A DNA stretch of 64,000 nt from Metallumcola ferriviriculae. Lineage in GTDB: Bacteria > Bacillota > JADQBR01. Positions within the stretch are counted from its first letter, which is position 1. Each line of letters begins with the position of its first letter. The notes beneath the pieces are model-generated. The model did not search any database, was not told the origin of the DNA, and saw nothing but the letters and a program-made list of their open reading frames with translations. The DNA lies in contig NZ_CP121694.1 of NCBI RefSeq assembly GCF_035573695.1, forward strand, positions 1,836,501 through 1,900,500, given 5' to 3'. Made by a program: the position numbers and the translations under genes. Of this stretch, positions 16,938 to 25,211 are shown piece by piece.

Positions 16938-18950
16938 ATGTTTGAAAGGGTTATGAAAAGAGATGGCAGAGTGGTAGATTTTAATGAAGCGAAGATTACT
17001 AACGCCATCTTTTCCGCTGCTGAAGCACAAGGGGGCGAGGACCGGCAAACTGCTATGGAGATAACTATAGAGGTACTGAAGCATTTAAAATCTAGTTTTA
17101 ACGGGGACATATTTTCGGTTGAGGATGTACAGGATGCTGTGGAGAAGATTTTAATTGAAGAGGGACATGCCCGTACCGCCAAAGCATATATACTATATCG
17201 GGACAAGCGTACCCGTATTCGTGATGCCAGAACAGATTTAATGGATGCAGTGGAATCCATCTTAGTGGAAACAAACCGTGAAAATGCCAATGTCAGCAAT
17301 TCACCTTCGGCTAAGATGCTGCAGATTGCCAGTGCTGCCAGTAAATCTTATTATCTCTCTCGTTTAATACCGGAAGAGTTTTCACGTGCCCACAGTACGG
17401 GTGATATACATATGCATGACTTAGATTTTTATGGAAAGACCCTCACATGTGTCCAAATTCCCTTGGGGGAATTACTGAGCAAAGGGTTTAATAACGGCCA
17501 TGGTTTTATCCGCCCTCCCAAAAGGGCTGCATCTGCAACAGCTTTGGCAGCCATAATACTTCAGAGCTCCCAGAATGATATGCACGGCGGACAATCTTTC
17601 CCCTTTTTCGATCGGGATATTGCACCTTTTGTAGCCGATGCAACGGATGAAGAGATCTATCAGGCCATGGAGGCATTAATATATAATTTAAACTCGATGC
17701 ATAGCAGGGCGGGAGCCCAAGTGCCTTTTAGTAGTCTTAATGTTGGCACTGACCAAACTGAAGCAGGCAGAAAGGTAACCCGAAGCTTGCTGCTTGCTTA
17801 TGAAAAAGGTCTTGGGCATGGGGAGAACCCAATATTTCCCAATATAATTTTTCGGTTAAAAAAGGGTATAAACTTTGAAAAGGGAGACCCCAACTTTGAT
17901 TTGTTTCAATTAGCGATAAGGGTGGCGGCAAAACGGATGAATCCAACATTTAGCTTTATGGATTCTTCATTCAACAGTACTTATGGTGATCAAGTAAGCT
18001 ATATGGGCTGTCGTACCCGGGTGATGTCCAACAAAGTGGGATCGGAAATAACGGAGAAAAGAGGAAATCTTTCCTTCACTACTATCAACCTGCCCAGACT
18101 GGCCATCAAAGCCAAAGGTAATTTAGACAAGTTTTACGAGAGTCTAGATAAAGCCATTGATCTGGTTGCACGTCAGCTTTATCATCGTTACCGCATCCAG
18201 GCAAATTTGAAGGTGAAAGATATGCCATTTTTAATGGGGCAGCACCTTTACCTGGATTCGGATAAATTAAAGATGGAGGACAGGATAGAAGAGGCTATCA
18301 AACACGGTACTCTTTCGATTGGCTTTATCGGCCTTGCGGAAACCTTGATCGGTCTCATTGGGGAACACCACGGTCAGTCCAATCAAGCCCAGGAACTGGG
18401 GTTGGAAATTGTTGCCCACATGAGTCAAAAGGTAGATGCTGCTGCTGATGCTTATGGCTTGAATTACAGCCTGCTGGCAACACCGGCAGAGGGTCTTTCA
18501 GGACGCTTTGTGGACATTGACCGGGAACAGTTTGGTATTATAGAGGGAATTACTGACAAAGAATACTATACTAACTCCTTCCATGTACCGGTATCTTATG
18601 CTATCAACATGTTTGATAAGGTGGCCAAGGAGGGACCTTATCATAAGTTCACCAGCGCGGGGCATATAAGCTATGTTGAGTTAGAGGCACCGCCGGTGCA
18701 TAACCCTGAATCTATTGAGACCATCATCAGACATATGGCTGCCAATGATATGGGTTATGCGGGTATTAATTTCCCCATTGACTTTTGTCTTAGCTGCAGC
18801 CACTTGGGAGTAATTGACCAAGATGAGTGTCCGGTTTGCGGTTCCCAGGCAATCAAAAGGGTCAGGCGCATCACGGGTTATTTTAGCACGGTTGATAGAT
18901 TTAATGATGCCAAACGAGCTGAACTTGAAGACCGCGTTTCTCATTTGTAG
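16938..18950 (+). CDS. nrdD: Anaerobic ribonucleoside-triphosphate reductase (class III)
   Basis: Glycyl-radical enzyme that makes dNTPs without oxygen. An N-terminal ATP-cone (MFERVMKRDGRVVDFNEAKI, to about residue 90) binds the allosteric nucleotides and resembles that of NrdR upstream. The catalytic barrel includes GDIHMHDLDFYG and PFSSLNVGT. At the C-terminus a Cys4 zinc site (FCLSCSHLG ... DECPVCGS) precedes the radical loop RRITGYFS with G647. 670 aa, full size. Oxygen destroys the radical, so the gene marks an anaerobic lifestyle. GGGAGGGG precedes the ATG, 21 bp after nrdR. Confidence 0.96.
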   Translation: MFERVMKRDGRVVDFNEAKITNAIFSAAEAQGGEDRQTAMEITIEVLKHLKSSFNGDIFSVEDVQDAVEKILIEEGHARTAKAYILYRDKRTRIRDARTDLMDAVESILVETNRENANVSNSPSAKMLQIASAASKSYYLSRLIPEEFSRAHSTGDIHMHDLDFYGKTLTCVQIPLGELLSKGFNNGHGFIRPPKRAASATALAAIILQSSQNDMHGGQSFPFFDRDIAPFVADATDEEIYQAMEALIYNLNSMHSRAGAQVPFSSLNVGTDQTEAGRKVTRSLLLAYEKGLGHGENPIFPNIIFRLKKGINFEKGDPNFDLFQLAIRVAAKRMNPTFSFMDSSFNSTYGDQVSYMGCRTRVMSNKVGSEITEKRGNLSFTTINLPRLAIKAKGNLDKFYESLDKAIDLVARQLYHRYRIQANLKVKDMPFLMGQHLYLDSDKLKMEDRIEEAIKHGTLSIGFIGLAETLIGLIGEHHGQSNQAQELGLEIVAHMSQKVDAAADAYGLNYSLLATPAEGLSGRFVDIDREQFGIIEGITDKEYYTNSFHVPVSYAINMFDKVAKEGPYHKFTSAGHISYVELEAPPVHNPESIETIIRHMAANDMGYAGINFPIDFCLSCSHLGVIDQDECPVCGSQAIKRVRRITGYFSTVDRFNDAKRAELEDRVSHL

Positions 18951-18996
18951 GCGGCCGATGATACAGCATTCCACATAAAGCAAGGGAGCGTTTTTA

Positions 18997-19503
18997 ATGC
19001 GAATTAGAGTGGCCGGGGTTGTGCGGGAAAGTGTAGTGGATGGGCCTGGTATACGCCTGGTTATTTTTTCCCAAGGCTGCCCACATGGATGCCCTGAATG
19101 TCATAATCCCGATACCCATGACCCCAACGGGGGTAAGGTGGAGACGGTTGAAAACTTAATAAAAATGGTTAAAGCAGCACCGTTGATACGAGGAGTAACC
19201 TTTTCTGGTGGGGAGCCTTTTTATCAGGCAGGGGCATTGGCCGAACTGGGGGAACAACTAAAAAATTTAGGAAAAGGTCATGATATCTTTACTTATACTG
19301 GCTTTCTTTTTGAGGAATTGGTTGCTCTAAGTAAAATTAACGATGATTACCGACGGCTGCTGGCTGTAAGTGATTTTTTGGTGGACGGCCCTTACCTTAA
19401 AGACCAAAAAGATCTGGGTTTGCCCTTTCGTGGCTCAAGAAACCAACGGATAATTGAAGTTAAACATTCGTTAGAGTTAGGTGAAGCGGTACTTGTTTCG
19501 TGA
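18997..19503 (+). CDS. nrdG: Anaerobic ribonucleotide reductase-activating protein
   Basis: Radical-SAM enzyme that installs the glycyl radical on NrdD. The 4Fe-4S binding motif CPHGCPEC (CxxxCxxC) lies near residues 30-37, followed by HNPDTHDPNGG, and the SAM-binding GGEP segment is in VTFSGGEPFYQ. 168 aa, typical. The ATG follows AAGGGAG, 46 bp after nrdD. Its 3' end overlaps the operon terminator. Confidence 0.95.
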   Translation: MRIRVAGVVRESVVDGPGIRLVIFSQGCPHGCPECHNPDTHDPNGGKVETVENLIKMVKAAPLIRGVTFSGGEPFYQAGALAELGEQLKNLGKGHDIFTYTGFLFEELVALSKINDDYRRLLAVSDFLVDGPYLKDQKDLGLPFRGSRNQRIIEVKHSLELGEAVLVS

Positions 19504-19515
19504 GTACCGCTTTTT
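19485..19515 (+). terminator. Terminator overlapping the nrdG 3' end
   Basis: AGCGGTAC (19485-19492) lies in the coding end of nrdG and pairs with GTACCGCT (19504-19511), followed by T5. Confidence 0.75.
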
Positions 19516-19567
19516 GCTGCCTTTTCTTGCACCGTGGCGAATGAGTTAACCATTAAAGGTGTCAACA

Positions 19568-19624
19568 GTCCCTGTAATTTGGGACATTTGTCCTGTTTAA
19601 TTATTCTGAATACTTTCGTATAAT
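19568..19624 (+). promoter_or_regulatory. Inverted-repeat cluster and -10 element before a small-protein gene
   Basis: GTCCC (19568-19572) and GGGAC (19581-19585) are inverted arms, and GGACA (19582-19586) pairs with TGTCC (19589-19593). The element TTTGGGACATTTGTCC resembles binding sites of DosR/DevR-type NarL-family regulators. A TATAAT lies at 19619-19624; no strong -35 is visible, as expected for an activated promoter. A NarL-family regulator is encoded just downstream at 19929-20579. Confidence 0.4.
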
Positions 19625-19778
19625 TATATCAAGGAACCTTCCCAAAGGCACAGCCTAAAAGGCGGCAGCCCTGGAGAGGGAGCTTGAGGACTTAAACCCA
19701 TTAGAGGTAGATCCCAAAGCCATTAATCCTGTGGTAGCCTAGAGGTGGAGTCCTGAGAGACCCAAGGAGGTGTATAAA
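19625..19778 (+). ncRNA. Unidentified structured leader before the 49-aa protein
   Basis: About 150 nt without a recognisable gene. Visible pairings include GCCT/AGGC around 19654-19664, CCCT/AGGG around 19669-19680, and a longer-range AGGACT (about 19686) with AGTCCT (about 19750). I could not match it to a riboswitch class I know. An alternative is a decayed gene: one frame reads 27 sense codons up to a TAG near 19739-19741, but it has no start codon and a stop immediately before it. Confidence 0.35.
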
Positions 19779-19928
19779 ATGGACGTTCTAGCAATCATGT
19801 TTGGAATGGCCGCCGGCGCAGAGAAATTTGGGGAGAAAACAGTAGGGTACTTTGGATTAGCAGTGGCTTCTCTATTTTATCTGGCCGTAATAACAACCTT
19901 TGCTACCGCAATGATTTTCTATTGGTAA
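19779..19928 (+). CDS. Small membrane protein (49 aa), function unknown
   Basis: Encodes 49 residues, beginning MDVLAIMFGMAAGAEKFGEK and ending with a hydrophobic span (about residues 23-47, LAVASLFYLAVITTFATAMI). AAGGAGG lies 9 bp before the ATG, an excellent ribosome site. The stop codon ends one base before the convergent response-regulator gene. The candidate promoter has NarL-type inverted repeats and a long leader. No family is recognised. The strong RBS and hydrophobic character support a real gene; it may be a target or accessory of the adjoining two-component system, which is inference. Confidence 0.6.
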   Translation: MDVLAIMFGMAAGAEKFGEKTVGYFGLAVASLFYLAVITTFATAMIFYW

Positions 19929-20579
19929 CTAATCCTTCATTTGCTTGGCGAAAAGTGCCGCTTCAGCACGATTTTTAAGATTTAACTTACGAAAGATATT
20001 GCTGACGTAATTGCGTACGGTTTTTTCACTTAAATACAATGAATGGGCTATTTCACGATTGGTTTTGGCTTCCGCTAAAAGAGCTAAAACCTTTTTTTCT
20101 TGTTTAGTCAGTTGGGCAATTGTTTCTTCATTTGCTTCATCGTTATTTGCTGCCATATTTTTAAACTGCTGCAGTACTCGGGCAGTCACTTGCGGGTCCA
20201 ATAAGGATTCCCCCCCTGCCACTTTGCGCACCGCATCTACCAGTTGTCCGCTCCAAATCTTCTTAAGAACATACCCTTCAGCCCCCGCCATAATGGAGCC
20301 AAACAATGCTTCGTCATCGGCAAAAGATGTAAGCATGATTACTTTGGCTTCAGGGTTAGCTTGACGAATTTCTCTACACGCATCAACTCCTGTTCCATCC
20401 GGCAGTCGCACATCCATAATGATTACATCGGGATTAATCTGCGCAGCCTTTATTATCGCCTCCATTACTGAACTTGCTTCACCCACAACCTGCATATCTA
20501 CGCAGGCCTCGAAAAGAGACTTCAATCCCAGACGAACTACTTGATGGTCGTCAACCAGTAGTAGCCTGATTTTGTGCAT
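19929..20579 (-). CDS. NarL/FixJ-family response regulator
   Basis: Two-component response regulator of 216 aa. The receiver domain (residues 1-125) has the acidic pair in LLLVDDHQVV, the phosphoacceptor D56 in VIIMDVRLPDG and the conserved lysine in GYVLKK. The C-terminal LuxR-type helix-turn-helix (about 150-212) reads LTKQEKKVLALLAEAKTNREIAHSLYLSEKTVRNYVSNI. Its start overlaps the end of the kinase gene by 29 bp, so the pair is one operon. The sequence is closest in feel to the LiaR/DevR group. Likely targets include the inverted-repeat promoter at 19568-19624. Confidence 0.92.
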   Translation of the reverse strand: MHKIRLLLVDDHQVVRLGLKSLFEACVDMQVVGEASSVMEAIIKAAQINPDVIIMDVRLPDGTGVDACREIRQANPEAKVIMLTSFADDEALFGSIMAGAEGYVLKKIWSGQLVDAVRKVAGGESLLDPQVTARVLQQFKNMAANNDEANEETIAQLTKQEKKVLALLAEAKTNREIAHSLYLSEKTVRNYVSNIFRKLNLKNRAEAALFAKQMKD

Positions 20580-21987
20580 ATTGTTTACCCTCCCAAGGAA
20601 CTATTATTGTTAAAGTGGTACCTTGATTATTTTTGCTGGATAAAGCTATATTTCCACCTAAAAGGGACGCTCTTTCCTGAATATTCCTCAGACCCCGTTG
20701 AGATGCCGTGAGCTTTCGGTGGGATAAGCCCACCCCGTTGTCAAAGAGTGAAATGGTCAGATGCTTGTGGTCCGTGCTAAAGTCTAACTTCAGGGTAGTG
20801 GCTTTAGCATGTTTTGCTGCATTGTATAATGCCTCTTGAACAATGTGAAAGATATGATTCACTTGGCTAGTAGTTAGTTGATACTCGCTGCCTCCCGCCC
20901 AATTAACCTGGATTTGCAGGTTAGTCTGTTGGGATAATTCGCGGGTCAAGGCACTGACTGCTTCCTGAAGAGTGAAGGTATGCTTTTCCACCGGGCTTAG
21001 CCCTTGAATATATTGACGAATTGATTGCGTAGTTTCATCCAGCTTATCTAATATATATTTTAATTGACCGGCGGCCTCGGTATTTGACGGATCTGTCTTG
21101 TTAAAAATTAACTCCAGACTAAGTCCTACCCCATAAAGAGATTGAATGACTCCATCGTGTAAATCCCTGCTGATACGGTCGCGTTCTTCGAGAATAGCTT
21201 GTGAGATATTTGCCAACTCCAACTTCTTACTTCCCTCTAGATTAAAGGTACGCATAATTTTTAAGATGAAATAGGCCATGCCTATCCCGCACACTGCGCG
21301 TAATAACTGCATATACGGGCTGGGCTCCGGAAAGATGGTCATTGCGGTCTTGGCTGTCATGAAAAAACTCTGCCAACGGGGGAAAACTGCTCCGGTAGAG
21401 ACAGCGTATAATGTGAAAGAAACAGTGGCACCGTAGACAGCATTGGAAAGTTTCGGGATGTTTAACCTGGTGAAATCTTTGATCTGGGTTATTAAAGCTA
21501 AAGAGACTAGTATCGCCCCGGGAAAAGCTAACAAGAAATAGGACCAGGCGGTACTTTGCTTTAACCAAACTGGGTTTTCCTGATGGTAAGAAACTAGAAA
21601 GATTGATGCCCATAGAAAGGTGGCAATCAACGCAGTAAATCTAAGATAATGAAAACGTTTAAAGGTATGCACCAAAAGCTCAACGCCAAATAAATAAAGG
21701 AATATAAAGGATAAAGCTGTGATAACGACGGTAATGGTTTGCCATGTATGAAAACTGTTGGCGGTAATATCAAAAAAGATGAAGGTTAAAAAGAAATTAA
21801 GCCATTTTGCCAAGCCGTGCAGCAAGCCAAAGACAGCTAGCAGCCAGACAGTACTGATAAGCTTTAAGTTGCTTCGCTTATTATATTGAAAGAATTGCAG
21901 CAAAATAACAAACCCCATCAGGAAGAAAACTAAGCCGGTGAGGAAATCAGAAAGGGCCAGATTGTGTGTCCATAAGTTATCAGGCAT
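20551..21987 (-). CDS. Membrane sensor histidine kinase (NarX/LiaS/DesK type)
   Basis: Partner kinase of 478 aa. Residues 1-245 contain about seven hydrophobic segments (for example FLTGLVFFLMGFVILLQFF and ITVVITALSFIFLYLFGVEL) that form an integral membrane sensor with little outside domain. The HisKA_3 domain has H277 in ERDRISRDLHDGVIQSLYGV; the ATPase domain shows HIVQEALYNAAKHAKAT, DNGVGL and GLRNIQERASLLGG. The start ATG 21987 follows AAGGTGATG. The signal is unknown; a multi-span sensor suggests something in or at the membrane. Confidence 0.9.
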   Translation of the reverse strand: MPDNLWTHNLALSDFLTGLVFFLMGFVILLQFFQYNKRSNLKLISTVWLLAVFGLLHGLAKWLNFFLTFIFFDITANSFHTWQTITVVITALSFIFLYLFGVELLVHTFKRFHYLRFTALIATFLWASIFLVSYHQENPVWLKQSTAWSYFLLAFPGAILVSLALITQIKDFTRLNIPKLSNAVYGATVSFTLYAVSTGAVFPRWQSFFMTAKTAMTIFPEPSPYMQLLRAVCGIGMAYFILKIMRTFNLEGSKKLELANISQAILEERDRISRDLHDGVIQSLYGVGLSLELIFNKTDPSNTEAAGQLKYILDKLDETTQSIRQYIQGLSPVEKHTFTLQEAVSALTRELSQQTNLQIQVNWAGGSEYQLTTSQVNHIFHIVQEALYNAAKHAKATTLKLDFSTDHKHLTISLFDNGVGLSHRKLTASQRGLRNIQERASLLGGNIALSSKNNQGTTLTIIVPWEGKQYAQNQATTG

Positions 21988-22166
21988 AAGTCATCACCTT
22001 AAATAAGGAAAGGTAAAAGTGCTTGGTACCTAACCAGATTTACGAACGTACTCTGACCCTCCGGCTTGAAGACCTTGTGGGGTGCTGGTATTTTTAGTTA
22101 TTTTGCTTTAATATTATATTGTAGTGAAAAATTCGTCAAGGTTTACCAGAAAGGAATGGTGTAAAT

Positions 22167-22979
22167 TTGTTAGGGCACATGCTCTGTGAAACTGATGGTA
22201 TTCAATACATAAAGTATACCGGCATAAATAATATTCTTACTTGCTTTTCTTGTCGTACCGGCGGAGTAAGCCAGCCGCCTTATCAGAGTTTGAATTTAGG
22301 TTTGCACACCGGTGACGATACCTATAATGTGGTGAGAAATAGAGAGCAACTTGGCCGGGCGGTTAATATGCCTCTTAGCAAATGGGTAACAGCCCAGCAA
22401 ACTCATGGCAGCAATCTGGTGGACGTGGGAAAATGCCACGCCGGCCAAGGCAGTGATGACTACAGTTACGCGTTAACGGATACCGACGGTATGTTGACTC
22501 GGGAAGTTGGGCTACCCCTTGTTACATTTTATGCTGATTGTGTCCCAATCTTTCTGCTGGATGAGACTAATGGCATTGTGGGCGTAGTCCATGCGGGTTG
22601 GAAAGGTACGGTGCTAAAGATTGCCGCGGCGGCAGTCAATCGGATGCGGCAAGCATACAATTGCCAGTTAAAGAATATAAGAGCAATTATCGGACCCTCC
22701 ATCGGACCGTGTTGTTATCAGGTTGACCAACCGGTGGTGAAAGCTTTTCATAGGGCATTTTCCGAAGTTGATGATATCTTTAAGACCGAGGACGAGGAGC
22801 ATTCTCTGCTCAACTTGTGGTCTGCCAATAGCAAAGTTTTGCAGGAAGTTGGCCTATCAAAGGATAATATTTACATTACGGGATTATGTACTTCCTGCCG
22901 GGAAGAATTATTCTTTTCTTATCGACGGGATAAAGGAAAAACGGGACGCATGGCAGCTATGATCATGCGTGAAAGATAA
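22167..22979 (+). CDS. pgeF: PgeF/YlmD family laccase-domain protein (purine nucleoside phosphorylase-like)
   Basis: Member of the YfiH/DUF152 family, formerly called polyphenol oxidase; characterised members act on purine nucleosides and, as PgeF, correct peptidoglycan precursors with misplaced serine. Metal-binding histidines and cysteine appear in QQTHGSNLVDV, DGMLTREVGLPLVTFYADCVP and VVHAGWKGTV, with GPSIGPCCYQV and TSCREELFFSYRRDKGKTGR at the C-terminus. 270 aa from TTG 22167, which follows GGAATGGTG; ATG 22179 is a possible alternative. It opens the ylm-type cluster. No gene is seen at 21988-22166. Confidence 0.88.
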   Translation: MLGHMLCETDGIQYIKYTGINNILTCFSCRTGGVSQPPYQSLNLGLHTGDDTYNVVRNREQLGRAVNMPLSKWVTAQQTHGSNLVDVGKCHAGQGSDDYSYALTDTDGMLTREVGLPLVTFYADCVPIFLLDETNGIVGVVHAGWKGTVLKIAAAAVNRMRQAYNCQLKNIRAIIGPSIGPCCYQVDQPVVKAFHRAFSEVDDIFKTEDEEHSLLNLWSANSKVLQEVGLSKDNIYITGLCTSCREELFFSYRRDKGKTGRMAAMIMRER

Positions 22980-23063
22980 TTTTACTTTGGTATTGCCGCT
23001 AATGTGTTGTAGAGAGTCAAGCAAAGAGAAAATACACACTTATAAAAACCGGGAGAGACATAG

Positions 23064-23987
23064 ATGAAAAGAGGAAAAAGAAACCAAGAACAAAAGCGCA
23101 GAAGAAAATTCGCTTGGGCAGTGATTTTTATTGTTATAGCGGTATTCACTCTGTTTCATGCCACAGAAATAGTTGAGCGTTATATGATTGACCTGAAACC
23201 CGTGCAAAATGGAGCGCTGGAAGAAAGTATTCAAGTGGAGGCACTGGTATTTGCCGAAGGAGAAAACCTTCCCAGCCCTGCATCGGGACAAGTTAATTAC
23301 TTGGTCAAGGACGGGATGCGGATACCGGTTGGAACAGCAGTAGCTGAAGTACAGGCGGCAGGTTTTGATGTCAATGGTATGAGCAAAGTTTTTACAGTGA
23401 AAACGCCCATCGCTGGTGTTATAAACCTTTCTACCGATATATCCGCCGTCCCTGCAAACACCAAACTAATAAATCAGATGGACTTAGAAAAATTAATGAC
23501 ACTGCGTACTGCAGGAACAAGAGATAACGATAGAGTAAGCCGCGGTGAGGTAATTGCCAGGGTTGTAAATAACCTGCGCCCCGTGTTTTTGGCTATTGAA
23601 TTAACATCGGGATTTTACCCAACACTAAAGGTAGGGGATAGTTTAGCCGTTAAAGGTACGGGCTTAGTGCAAAGTGCGGTGATAAAGCGCTTGGAAAATA
23701 GCAATGGGCGCCGACTTGCTCTGTTGGAAGCTCCTGCCGGTGTTGCTGACGGTAAAACTCGTTTGAATGTAATAGTTCAAGGAAGGAAATATACCGGTAT
23801 CATTCTGCCGGAAGCGGCTTTAGTTATTAAGGGTGGCAAGACCGGCGTTTTTCAAGCAAGGGACGGAAACTTACAATGGGTCCCGGTAGAAGTGATTGGA
23901 CGATTAAATGAACAGGTTGCAGTCAAAGGTCTTCAACCCAATATGCGCGTAGCTTCAAATGCGGGAAAAATCCTGCAGAAGAAATAG
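23064..23987 (+). CDS. HlyD-like membrane-anchored protein of the ylm cluster
   Basis: 307 aa with a basic N-terminus (KRGKRNQEQKRRRKFA), one membrane span (WAVIFIVIAVFTLFHATEIV, about 14-33) and a large outside part resembling HlyD/RND-adaptor proteins: a lipoyl-like segment (LPSPASGQVNYLVKDGMRIPVGT) and a beta-barrel C-terminal region (YTGIILPEAALVIKGGKTGVFQ). Genes of this type commonly sit between pgeF and yggS in clostridial genomes. There is no adjoining transporter, so an export role is unproven; an envelope or division role is suggested by the neighbours. Start ATG 23064 follows GGGAGAG. Confidence 0.75.
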   Translation: MKRGKRNQEQKRRRKFAWAVIFIVIAVFTLFHATEIVERYMIDLKPVQNGALEESIQVEALVFAEGENLPSPASGQVNYLVKDGMRIPVGTAVAEVQAAGFDVNGMSKVFTVKTPIAGVINLSTDISAVPANTKLINQMDLEKLMTLRTAGTRDNDRVSRGEVIARVVNNLRPVFLAIELTSGFYPTLKVGDSLAVKGTGLVQSAVIKRLENSNGRRLALLEAPAGVADGKTRLNVIVQGRKYTGIILPEAALVIKGGKTGVFQARDGNLQWVPVEVIGRLNEQVAVKGLQPNMRVASNAGKILQKK

Positions 23988-24035
23988 CAGGAAATATTTT
24001 CATTGTAGAGAACCTTTAATGTAGGAGGCCGGAGT

Positions 24036-24731
24036 ATGTCATCAATGGAAGAAGCGTTAAATGGCGTAAAGGGAAATATTGCCTGGGCTGTGACCAGTTC
24101 AGGCCGCCGTTCTCAGGATGTAGAACTAATCGCCGTTACCAAGACACTGCCCGTGGAAACCATAAATGAGGCAGTTGGCTTAGGTATGAGGCATTTCGGA
24201 GAAAATAAGGTGCAGGAAATCAGGGAAAAATATGAACGGGTTTCCACGCCGGTATCATGGCACATGATAGGCCATCTGCAATCCAATAAGGTGAAGTACA
24301 TAATTGACAAGGTCTGCTTAATACATTCTTTGGACAGGATGTCCTTGGCAAAGGAGTTGGAGAAAAGGGCTGCTGCGCAAAAATTATGCATTTCCGTGTT
24401 AATTCAAGTTAATGTAGCTCAAGAAGAGAGTAAACATGGAATGGCGGTTGAAGAAGTATTGCCTTTTATACGGCGGGTTCAGAAGTTTAAGCAGATACAT
24501 GTGCGGGGCTTGATGACTATGGCTCCCCATAATGATGATGCCGAAGCAGCGCGCCCGATATTTCGACGCCTAAGCGAGCTCAAGGAAGAGATTTCCCAAC
24601 TAGAACTTGCGGGTGTTGATATGGATATATTGTCAATGGGAATGAGTAACGATTACATGGTAGCTATAGAGGAAGGAGCTACCATGGTACGTGTTGGTAG
24701 TGCCATATTTGGCAGTCGTACAGATACATAA
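24036..24731 (+). CDS. YggS family pyridoxal-phosphate homeostasis protein
   Basis: PLP-binding alanine-racemase-fold protein of 231 aa that keeps cellular PLP in balance. The PLP lysine is in VELIAVTKTLPVETI; other family segments are HFGENKVQEI, WHMIGHLQSNKVKYI, VNVAQEESKHGM and LSMGMSNDYMVAIEEGATMVRVGSAIFG. Start ATG follows AGGAGGCC. Its place before sepF, as ylmE before ylmF in Bacillus, is conserved. Confidence 0.93.
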   Translation: MSSMEEALNGVKGNIAWAVTSSGRRSQDVELIAVTKTLPVETINEAVGLGMRHFGENKVQEIREKYERVSTPVSWHMIGHLQSNKVKYIIDKVCLIHSLDRMSLAKELEKRAAAQKLCISVLIQVNVAQEESKHGMAVEEVLPFIRRVQKFKQIHVRGLMTMAPHNDDAEAARPIFRRLSELKEEISQLELAGVDMDILSMGMSNDYMVAIEEGATMVRVGSAIFGSRTDT

Positions 24732-24743
24732 GGAGGGGGCCAT

Positions 24744-25199
24744 ATGGGTAATAAAGTACTTGACAAGGTTTTGTCCTTTATAGGTTTTGAGAAGGATGAC
24801 GTGGATGACTACTATGACAGCGAACCGGAAGAACACACTTCGGATTGGCAGGAAATGAAGCGGAATCGTAAAGCTAATGTAGTGAGCTTACAAAGTGCTC
24901 AGCAGCCAGTGAAGATGGTGTTTCTTAAGCCGCGAACTTTTGACGAGGTGCAAGATATTGCTAATAATTTGAAAAACCGTAGGCCGGTAATATTGAATTT
25001 AGAAAGCACCGATAAAGAAGTGGCGCAGCGGATAGTAGATTTCCTTAGCGGTTCTACCTATGCATTGGGAGGGAGTATGCAAAAATTGTCAGCAGCTATA
25101 TTCTTGTTTATGCCACAGAATATAGATATCAGTGGACATTTTGATGAAGAAACAAGTGAAAAGAATATTTTTTCATTTATGAATAATTTTTCTGGATAA
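24744..25199 (+). CDS. sepF: Cell division protein SepF
   Basis: Membrane-binding FtsZ partner that shapes the division septum. The N-terminal helix GNKVLDKVLSFIGFE is the amphipathic membrane anchor, followed by an acidic linker (DDVDDYYDSEPEEHT) and the globular SepF domain (residues about 60-145) with FDEVQDIANNLKNRRPVILNLE and FLSGSTYALGGSMQKLS. 151 aa, normal. AAGGAGGGGG precedes the ATG, 12 bp after yggS. Confidence 0.95.
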   Translation: MGNKVLDKVLSFIGFEKDDVDDYYDSEPEEHTSDWQEMKRNRKANVVSLQSAQQPVKMVFLKPRTFDEVQDIANNLKNRRPVILNLESTDKEVAQRIVDFLSGSTYALGGSMQKLSAAIFLFMPQNIDISGHFDEETSEKNIFSFMNNFSG

Positions 25200-25211
25200 G
25201 GAGGTTAGCTC

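Noticed and set aside
19625-19778. Assignment of the leader to a SAM, M-box, c-di-GMP or T-box class
   Set aside because: Individual words look similar (for example AGAGGTGGAG), but the full conserved cores are missing.
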